A stretch of 64,000 bases of DNA. Source: Oscheius tipulae. Its lineage: Eukaryota; Nematoda; Chromadorea; Rhabditida; Rhabditidae. Under the pieces are notes generated by a model. It saw only the letters and a list, made by a program, of their open reading frames with translations, was not told the DNA's origin and did not search any database. A program made the translations under genes and the position numbers. The number at the start of each line of letters is the position of its first letter. The first letter of the stretch is position 1. Of the stretch, positions 55,801 through 64,000 are shown piece by piece. Where the stretch lies: contig JASJZH010000002.1 in the NCBI GenBank assembly GCA_037178975.1, positions 930,001-994,000 on the forward strand. Reading direction: 5' to 3'.

Positions 55801-56470
55801 GAGCCCTGCACGTTGGTCATCCCCTTGCTTCGAGTGTTCCACAGGCCGACAGGCTCTCCATGCAGAAGGAGCTCTTCGATGTCTCCCTCGAAGTCCCTGT
55901 TCCTGATCTCCCTAGCAATTCGACTGTTTCTCGGAGTTCCTCCGACAAAGAGCTTGCTGATGGTCTGATGAAGATTCAGGACTGACTTGTTTCCATCGGA
56001 GACGGACTGCTTCTTCTCTCCGACCTCATCACTTCCGGCCTTGGTCAAGCTGACAGTGGCGGACTTTCCAATGCGGCGGACATCAATCCGTCTCCAGAGC
56101 ATGTCGCTAACCTTGGTGTCCAAGCTGACTACCAGAGGCTCGTCTCCGAGATCAATGGTCACTTTGGGCTTTCCATACTCGACTTCGACGGCAATGTAGT
56201 CGTCTGTGGGAACAGCGCGGGTACCTGAAAAACATTTTAGAATGTTCGAGGATAAGAGATAGTAACAGTGACAGTGGCTTACCAGCAGATCCCTCCTCGT
56301 TACCGAAGAACAGAGGGATTCCATGCTCGACTCCGGTTCGGAAGTAGAAGGAGATATCGGTATGGGCGGCGGAGCGACTGACGCGGTGCGGAATGTTCAG
56401 GTCGAGGGAGCTTCCGCGCTCAAAGTGGGCTCCGAGGCGGATCTGAAAAGGTCAAGCTTGCTGAGAAATC

Positions 56471-56514
<44 letters not shown>

Positions 56515-59500
56515 ATCTCTATCTATCTCTACTCACCCTGTTAGCCGCATCTCTAGCCACAGCGATCATCTCCTTGACTTGAGCCATTTTATCCTTCATT
56601 CCATCCATCTTCGTCTTTCTTTCGCTGGCAGCAGTCTTCATTGCCTCGAAAGCAGCCAGAAGTTTCGGCTTCAGGATTCCCAGGTCCTTGATATTGCTCC
56701 TCGTCGTCTTGACATCCTGGGTTGCTCCAGCTCGGGCACTAAAAGCAGTCTCGGCGTCTGCCTTGGTCTTCTCCAGCTTCTCCTTGTTCTCCTCGAGAGC
56801 CGCTTGGATGTCAGCACTCATCGTATGAACTTGGTCAGTCTTCTCCTGAATCGAGTCACTACTAGATGTGAGAGGGCTCTTGAGAGACTCATGAAGCTGG
56901 TTCCTGGTCTTCCTCATGGTATCCACCTGGTCAGCCAGACTGTCCACCTCCCGTTCCTTCTCCTGAGCCTTTTTGGAGAGGTCCTCTGCCTCAGTCTTCA
57001 GCCTTCCAGCCTCTTCCTTCAGTCTCTGGGACTCAGAGAGAGCCGTCTCCACCTGTACCTTCATCTCCGTCAGACTGTCTTTTTGTCCCTTAGCCAGATC
57101 GGTAGTCTCTGTCGCAGTATTCCGGGCATTGATCAAAGAATTGGTCAGGTTCTCATAGGCAGAGGCGGCTTCCACCGCTGACTCTGACTCGAGTCTCGTG
57201 CTTCCGAAGGTCCCATTCAGTCGGTCAGCTTCCTGCTTCAGTTCATCCACTCGGATCTTGAGGGCGACTCGGTCAACTCCCGCCTCTCGCCTGACTCTTT
57301 TGTTCTCAGCTGCCTTGTTGAGAGTATCACGGGCTTCCTCGACACTGTCAATGAGGGTTGAGATGGACTCAGCGGCGTCCTTGGCCATCTCCGTCTTGTT
57401 GTTAGCCTCTAGGAGAGCATTCTTCACAAGCTCCCGCTCTTCGGCGACCTTGTCCAAGTCGCTCTGGATGGCCTTCGAGAGTCCGTTGAGCTTGAACAGG
57501 GTCTGATCTCGGGATCTGCGACTGACATCCTCTGACATCAGTTTGGTCTTTTTGAGATACTGCTGGGCACTGGCCAGCGTGTCGGCAAAGTCACTGTCCT
57601 GCTTCCTAGTACTCTCCAGACGCTCCTTTTGAGAGTCGAGCTTGGCCTTTTGCTCTTTGATCTTCTCTTCCAGCTTGGCGAGTGTGGCCTTGGTAGTTTC
57701 GATCTTTTCGGGCTTGTCCATGGCGGTAGTCGACTCCAAATCCATCAGAATCTTCTGAGCTTCTTCAAGGAACCGGGGATCAATCTCCAGAGCCGTTGAG
57801 GTGCTTCCAATCGATTCTGTCAGTCGTCTTACAGAGTCCACAATAAATCGGGCGTACTCGGCAGTGTCGCGTATCTTCTGCACGATTGCTGTGGCGTTTT
57901 CTGTCAGGTTATGGACACGGTCAACATCACGGATTGCAAAGGTGATGGATCTGTTGGCTGTGGCTAGCTGGTTAGTACGCTCGATGACAGCTCCCTTTGC
58001 GTCTCCGATCAGATTGTTGTACTCGCTGTCAGTGTTAGTCAAGAGCTGGGAAAGCTCGGAGATCTCTGTCAGCATCTTTCTATTCCGGCTGATTCGGGCT
58101 CCGACCAAGGTGGCGGAGGAGATGTTGGACATTGATCGGTTGACAGCATTGACACTGACATCGAGAGCGTTGAGGTCGGCAATAAGGTGGAAGACACACT
58201 CGTCGCAGCCTGAAAGACTTGTTAGATGGACAGAGAGACAGGGGACTTACGTCTGCATCCGAGAGTAGGGATTCGGAGGTAGCTCCGCTCGCATTGGTCG
58301 CATCTGGCTCCTGTAGCTCCTTCTTGACAATGACATTGTCCAGTTCTGACGTCACAGACGGTTCCCATTGAGAGATCGGCCTCGCAGTCGCATTCTGGAA
58401 GAGAGATTTGTAGGGGAGCCAGAGAGGCAAAGAAACAGAGACAGACAGATAGAAACGAGAGAGACGCAGAGAGACAGAACTCACTTGTACATCCATGCTC
58501 TCCATAGTTCCAGTATCCTTGTTCACAGTGCTCGCATCTGAGTCCAGCAGCTCCCGGTCGACAGGCACACTGTCCAGTCTCTCCGTGACATTGTCCAGAA
58601 CTCGCTGCTACCGCACAATGACAGGCATGACATCCGTTGCAGCGGCTGAATCCCCAATGATCCGGAGCACAGCGATCACAGTCTTCTCCAACGACGTTGG
58701 GCTTGCACTCGCAGTTTCCAGACTGGTTGTCACAGCGACTCGATCCGCACTGGTCACAGGCACAGCTGGTACAGTTCTTGGCCTCAACAGCATCTCCATA
58801 GAACCAGTTGTCGCACCATTCACAATGCCGTCCATTAGTGTTGTTCTCACAGAGGTAGCAGTCTCCAGTGTGTGGGTGACAACTCCTCGGATCAGTCAGA
58901 TTGTTGTTCCCGTTGCAGCTGCACTGTTGACAGTTGCCTCCAGGTCGTGTGGGCTCTCCAAAGTGACCAGCATCGCAGCGCTCACACCGCTCTCCAGTAT
59001 ATCCGGGCTTACACTTACAGGAAAGGACCTCGCCGTACTCTGAGGTCTCGCACGAGGTGGCAAAGTTGTTGCCAGCCTCAGTGTAGGGACAGGCACAGGG
59101 CATACAGCTGTAGGGGCTTCCAGTTGTCGCGTTACCATAGTGTCCCTCGTCGCAGAATTCGCAATGCTCTCCGTGAGTGTTGTCCTCGCAGTCGAAGCAG
59201 ATTCCCGTGTCGGGATCACAAGAGCCAGAGTGTCCATTGCAGTCACAGGGAACACAGGATCCGAGGTAACTTCCTCCAGCCACACGATAGTATCCGGGGG
59301 CGCATTGTTGACAGCTGGGACCTTGGTACGGGGCCGGACAGTTGCACTGCTCCACGGAACTGGCCTTGATGACCGAGTCGCCACTGGGAGAGGAGGTCTC
59401 GAGTCCGAACTCGACCAGTCTGGCACTCTGGGGTGACTCAAAGTAGGAAGCCTTGATGGTGATGTTCTTTAGGGAATGGAGCAGCATCATGAGGTCCTCC

Positions 59501-62500
59501 CGGGTGAAGGATTTCCCACTGGGGGCCAGGAAGTTCTCAGGGACGAGCTTGACTCTCACAGCGAACGTTTCCTCAGGATCGGATGGTTGTTCGGTGGCCC
59601 AGAACTCAGCGGTCAGATTGTTGCCTCCATGAAGACGGACGTCGGCTTCGGTGGACATCTTTCGGCTATCTTCTTTCGGGCTGACTGACAGCTTGAAGGA
59701 CAGGGTCAGACCGTAGCTCGAAGTGTAGTCAGCTCCGTGATTGATCGGCGCGTTGAAATAGACCGAAGCTGGCGAGTCTTCAGCCGATTCGTAGTAGGTT
59801 TCTTCGTTGTCCAGGGTGACTTTTCCAGCCGGGTCGGTGACTGTGAAGGCGGACATGTCCACGGCTCCGATCTGAACGTGGAAGAAGCTCGATCGGCACT
59901 GTTCGGTGATGCCGAAGCAGAAGCAGTCAGCACAGCCAAGTGGATTCTCCTTGGAGAGGTCGAAAGTTCCGCTCTTGCAGCTGTCACATCTCTGTCCCAC
60001 GACGTTCTCCTTGCACTGGCAGGCAGCACTGGTGGCGTCACAGATGGCATCAGTGGTTCCACTGGTCTCACAGCGACAGCTATAGCAGCTCGGGAAGCCG
60101 TAAAACCCGGCCAGACAGCGGTCACATTGACGGCCACCGACAGATTCACGGCAGAGGCACTGTCCACTCTCAGCATCGCACTGCTGGGCTCCTCCGTCAG
60201 ATCCTTGAGGATGACAGCCACAGGGTTGACAGCCGATCAGGGGGTCAAAGCCGAAAGCGTAGCCGACACAACGATCACAGCTGGTTCCTTCGACGTGGGG
60301 AGGACAGAAGCATTGACCGGTCAACTCGTCGCATTGCTGGGAAGTTCCGCACTTGCATTCTGTAAGATGCCGTATGAACCTCTGTCTTTCTGTAACTTAC
60401 TAATGCATTCCGGAAAGTTGTAGTATCCTGGAGCACACCTCTCGCATTTTCTTCCAATCACGTTGTTCTTGCACTTGCACTGTCCACCGTACTCTTCACA
60501 GGCGAACGATTCCGATCCACGGGCGTTGCACTCACAAGGGAAGGCAGCCGAGTTGAATTCCGAAGTCAGGGAGAAGATCTTTTCCTTGCAGAAGTTTGTA
60601 GCATTCGAAGGACTAAAAGCCAGGTTAGTTCGGCAAGAAAAGTAGCCAACTGGTTATGGTAGAAGTTGTCGGAGCACTGGGTGGCAAAGTCGGAGGACAG
60701 ATCTACAGGCAGAGGAGTCATGAGGGCTTCGCTGAAGGAACTGTAAGGCACAGCTGTGACGGAATCCTGAAAGATAAATGATTTGTAAAGGCACAGAGGG
60801 ACAGAGCGACAGGGACAATGACAGAGACCTTAGTAAAACAGTCCTTTGCTACTGCTTCCTTGCTTTTGAAACTTTCGCTAGCTAATGTTTTGAAACTTTT
60901 TAGCCAAATTTTAAGCTTTGCAAACTTTTGAATTCGAAAACAGCGATAGAAGTCAATTAGGCTCGGAACCATTAGTCTACTTGCCTCACCGAACAGTGCT
61001 CGTCACCGACAGTTCTACCAGACACAAAGAGACAGAGTGACAGAAACAGAACGGCGTATCAACTTACAATGTAAATGGGTCCCTGCTGAGTATCGTTGAA
61101 GTAGAACGTGGCCGTGTACTTGTCCTCGATAAAGAACTGCTGGATTTCAGGCTTCTCCTTGTCTCGGATCAGAGCTCTGCATCCGCTCACGGAAGGACAG
61201 TAGGTCAACGGAACAACAGCTTGGGCGAACTGATCGTGATACTGCAGCAAGACGGACATGTCGAAGGGAGCGTTGTCAGGATTGTAGTAGTGGACGAGGA
61301 ACTTATAGTGTCCACGAGTCGGGACGACTCCGGGAATGTCCAATGTCCCCTTCTCGGCATCCAGACGGACCAAGAAGACGTTGTTCGGATCCGAAACCTC
61401 GAAAGGTAGCTTGTCAGCATTGATGGCGTGAGCCTGTCCCGGTCCAGATTCAGCTTCAGCCACGATGGCGCTAGCAGCCGAGGGATACTCCTGTGAGAGA
61501 CACTTGCCGTACTTCCGGACACAGTTGGGAACCTGAAACAGAGAGTATGAGAGACAGAGACAGAACTACTGACCTGTTGAAGGTAGTCATTGCTCCAGTC
61601 GCTCTTCTTGATCAAAACGATAGCAGCTAAGCCAAACTCGTGTTGAGGAGGGACTCTGATCTGGACAGAGCCAGTTCCAGCCTTGAACGGAACGAAGGGG
61701 ATGATTCCACGGTCAGTGACCAGCTCGCGACAGAAGGTGCTGAAAAAAGAAGGTGTTGGATACTGTACCTTCGTATTTGAGTCAGTCACGTAGCCCTGTC
61801 TCTGTCTCTCTGTTACCCTGTTTGTAATGTCCAGAAACTCACGCATAGGGACAGTGATGAACCACAGCCGACCCATTGAGAAGAGACTCTCCATCCTGGA
61901 ACAGCTCCACATTGATTGGGAAGTTCTTTTCAGCCAGATGATGGTATTCCAGAATCATAGCGTATTCATTGTCCTCCGGAACTTGGAACTCAGCCTCAAT
62001 GACTCTTCCCTCAGTATCGGTTCGGATGAAAGCGGCCTTTCCAACAATCTCGGGCAGAATCTCCACTGGTACTGGCTCGAGGACAGAGGTCGTGCCATCA
62101 TCGTTCACATTCTTGAACTCTCCGCTGGCCAAATCGACTCGGGCAGATTCCTGCATCGGCGGATAGAGCAAATCGACGCAGATGGTTTCCTTGAGGGTGT
62201 GAGCCTTGCAAGGAGGGGTTCCCTTGACTCGGAGAGAGGTAGCCTCATAGTACTCGACTGGCAGGACAACCACGTAGTCCAGGAAGAGTCTCTGCTTCGT
62301 AGCGACTGACAGGGACCATCTGCCAGGATTCATGACGAACGGTTTTCCATTGACGGTGACCTCCTTGATACTGGGATCAGTAGTCGGAGCGAAGGTGACC
62401 TTCTCTGTCTGTTCCTGATCGTGAATGGAGTTGGTCCTGGGATCGACAGTGACCTGGGCAGTGATGGGGACAGTAGTAGGATTGTGGAATTTGAAGAGAA

Positions 62501-64000
62501 GACGGTAGACCGAGGACTTGGTGATGTCAATGTCCAAGAAGATCTTCTCCTGGATGGGAGAGAAGACAGCGTATCCTCTCCAACTGTACTCCGGAAATTG
62601 GGTCTGGTCGACAGCGAAACGAACAGGCTTGTTATCCTCGGTGTGACCGTCTTCGGCCTCGTACTGAAAGCATTATGATTCAGTTGTACTGTCATTGTCA
62701 CTGTCTCTCTACCAGTCTTACCTGATTATGCCAAAGCATTGGGAAATAGTGGTTCTCAATCGGCTTGTCACAGCGAAGTCCAGTGATTCTTGGTCGACAG
62801 CGACATTGCCCAGTCTGTCCATTACATTCGGATCTGATGGATCCTCCAACGTCACAGTTGCAAGCTGAAGATACTTTGTTTTCCGATCAAAAATTGGGCA
62901 TACGTTCACATCCCTGCTGATTGAAGGGCTGAAGATTGTAGTAGCCTGGAGCACATTCGTCGCACTGTCTTCCACCGGCGTTTCTCTTGCACTCACACTG
63001 TCCGGATCTGGAATTGCATGAATTAATAGAGACAGAGGCAGTAGTACTCACTTCTGATCACAGGAATTGGTTTGAGAGATGGTACCGGCCAGACTACAGT
63101 TGCAAGAGACACAGCCTCCCGGATGATGATACTGCAGGTCCCAGAAGGTCGGTTTGCATTGGTCACAGATTCTTCCGGTCACGTGTTCCCTACAAGAGCA
63201 GAGCTCTCCAGGTGCCACCTTATCACATCCGGCAAAGTCCTGAGTGACTCCCGAAGGATTACAGTTGCATTCCTCGCAAGCCGGGAAGTTGTAGTGATTG
63301 GGCTTGCAGCGATCACAGCGCTCACCCTCGAAGTTGCCCTTACAGTAGCATTGTCCATTGTTGTCACACGTCTGTCCCTTGGCACCTTCGATCAGGCAGC
63401 TACAGGCTTTGCAGTTCGGGTAGTCATAGAAGCCGGCAGCGCACTTGTCACAGGCTCGGCTGGTAAAGTTGGTGAAGCAGGGACACTGTCCACTGACACT
63501 GTCACACTCAGGAGTTCTGGCTCCGGCTCCATCACATTCACAGGAACGGCAGTTGGGATAGCCGTAGAAGCCTACGTCACACTTGTCGCATCGCTCTCCA
63601 ACAAATCCGGGCTTGCAGAGACACTGTCCGGTCTGAGAGTCGCATTGTCCACCTTCGGTCCCGATCGGGTCACAGTTGCAATCTGAAAATATAGAATGAG
63701 ACAGAGAGACAGACAGAACTTACAGGTGCAGTCCGGGAATCCAAAGTATCCGAGCTGGCACTGGTCGCACGCCAGTCCACTGTAGGCGCTCTTACAGACA
63801 CATTGTCCTGTCTCAGCGCTGCAGTTCTTGTGTTCCGATCCGACGTCACTGCATTCGCAGCCGACACATCCTGCGGTCACATTGGTATATCCGGGAGAGC
63901 AGGTCTCACAGAAGACTCCACCGTAGCCCTCCTTGCATGGACACTGTCCGTCAGTTGGCAGACAGGCTTCGCCGACCGTCCCATCGACCATGCACTCGCA
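52863..64000 (-). CDS. laminin alpha chain, alpha-3/5 (EPI-1-like), 5' part outside the window
   Basis: Basement-membrane heterotrimer subunit. Nineteen minus-strand exons are visible, from one entering at the right edge (64000-63724) through 63682-63052, 63007-62904, 62864-62722, 62663-61843, 61739-61574, 61532-61068, 60766-60651, 60612-60401, 60359-58485, 58394-58251, 58209-56537, 56442-56283, 56224-54660, 54606-54520, 54397-54122, 53883-53392, 53311-53062 to 52999-52863; 3,197 residues in frame. The order is laminin-EGF repeats; a large cysteine-poor block (62663-60651) of the kind in alpha-3/5 chains; more EGF repeats; a laminin IV domain (about 59900-59370); EGF repeats; a coiled coil (58209-56537); LG1-3; a Thr/Pro hinge (TTVAPTTMSTDEVTTPTDGP); then LG4-5 ending at VNKEECPVN. 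The domain order identifies an alpha chain of the EPI-1 type. No defect was seen. Confidence 0.96.
53979..54047 (-). repeat. degenerate tRNA-like sequence in a laminin intron
   Basis: The minus strand has a perfect 7-bp acceptor stem (GGATCGC with GCGATCC), an A box TAGCAGTGGTAGAGC and a B box GTTCGAGTCC. The anticodon region ATTTCGAAT suggests an ancestral Arg(TCG) tRNA. The anticodon and T stems do not pair and the total is only 69 nt, so it is likely a decayed tRNA. Confidence 0.45.
56471..56516. repeat. (CT)n microsatellite in a laminin intron
   Basis: About 40 bp of CT repeat grading into CTAT, in the 94-nt intron between the coiled-coil and LG1 exons. Confidence 0.9.

Noticed and set aside
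58495..60423. Long plus-strand open frames of up to 228 codons opposite the laminin exons
   Set aside because: Shadows of the laminin EGF and coiled-coil exons; they lack splice signals and the minus-strand reading is unambiguous.

Overview
This window is animal nuclear DNA and most probably comes from a nematode. The genes are split by many tiny GT-AG introns (commonly 36-50 nt). Almost every start codon has a consensus 3' splice site within about 20 nt upstream, as expected for spliced-leader trans-splicing. A cysteine-synthase-like (CYSL) gene and a 5S rRNA gene both look nematode-like to me from memory. No database search was run. Exon models were built by hand from splice signals and reading-frame closure. 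For each multi-exon gene the summed exons close in frame, except the kinase, which is off by exactly 2 nt.

Layout: 1-1.6 kb holds decayed transposons (an RTE-type non-LTR retroelement and a DD34D mariner). 2.0-3.5 kb (minus) is an organic solute transporter alpha-like membrane protein. 7.2-10.7 kb (plus) is a hyaluronidase/chondroitin hydrolase with a tRNA-Leu(CAG) gene in an intron on the other strand. 14.6-20.0 kb (plus) is a complete 19-exon voltage-gated calcium channel alpha-2/delta subunit. It is followed by what may be an orphan last exon of an ABCA transporter. 21.0-22.1 kb (minus) is a PRELI-domain mitochondrial lipid-transfer protein. 22.8-23.9 kb (plus) is LEPROT/VPS55 with two alternative last exons. 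24.5-25.8 kb (plus) is the mRNA export adaptor ALYREF. 26.0-29.1 kb (minus) is a neuropeptide-receptor-like GPCR.

From 29.1 to 37.7 kb no gene is recognisable. 37.7-40.9 kb (minus) holds a protein kinase with an unrecognised C-terminal domain of about 290 residues and a 2-nt insertion exactly in its HRD catalytic motif; broken copies of its first exons lie just upstream. 43 kb holds a 653-bp Tc1/mariner-type element with intact terminal repeats. 45.3-47.1 kb (plus) is a dual-specificity-phosphatase-like protein lacking the catalytic Cys and Arg, split by a 651-bp perfect GTCTCT array. 48.0 kb holds a 5S rRNA gene. 48.4-50.3 kb (minus) is an unrecognised charged coiled-coil protein. 51.3-52.8 kb (plus) is a CYSL enzyme. 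52.9-64.0 kb (minus) is the C-terminal 3,197 residues of a laminin alpha chain of the alpha-3/5 (EPI-1-like) type, running off the right edge.

The genes are not a functional cluster. They are neighbours serving basement membrane (laminin), matrix glycosaminoglycans (hyaluronidase), excitability (alpha-2/delta, GPCR), membrane traffic and lipids (LEPROT, PRELI, OST-alpha), RNA export (ALYREF) and sulfur metabolism (CYSL). The most unusual items are the duplicated LEPROT last exon, the kinase with its unknown C-terminal domain and broken HRD, the pseudophosphatase with the giant hexanucleotide intron, and several dispersed repeat families.
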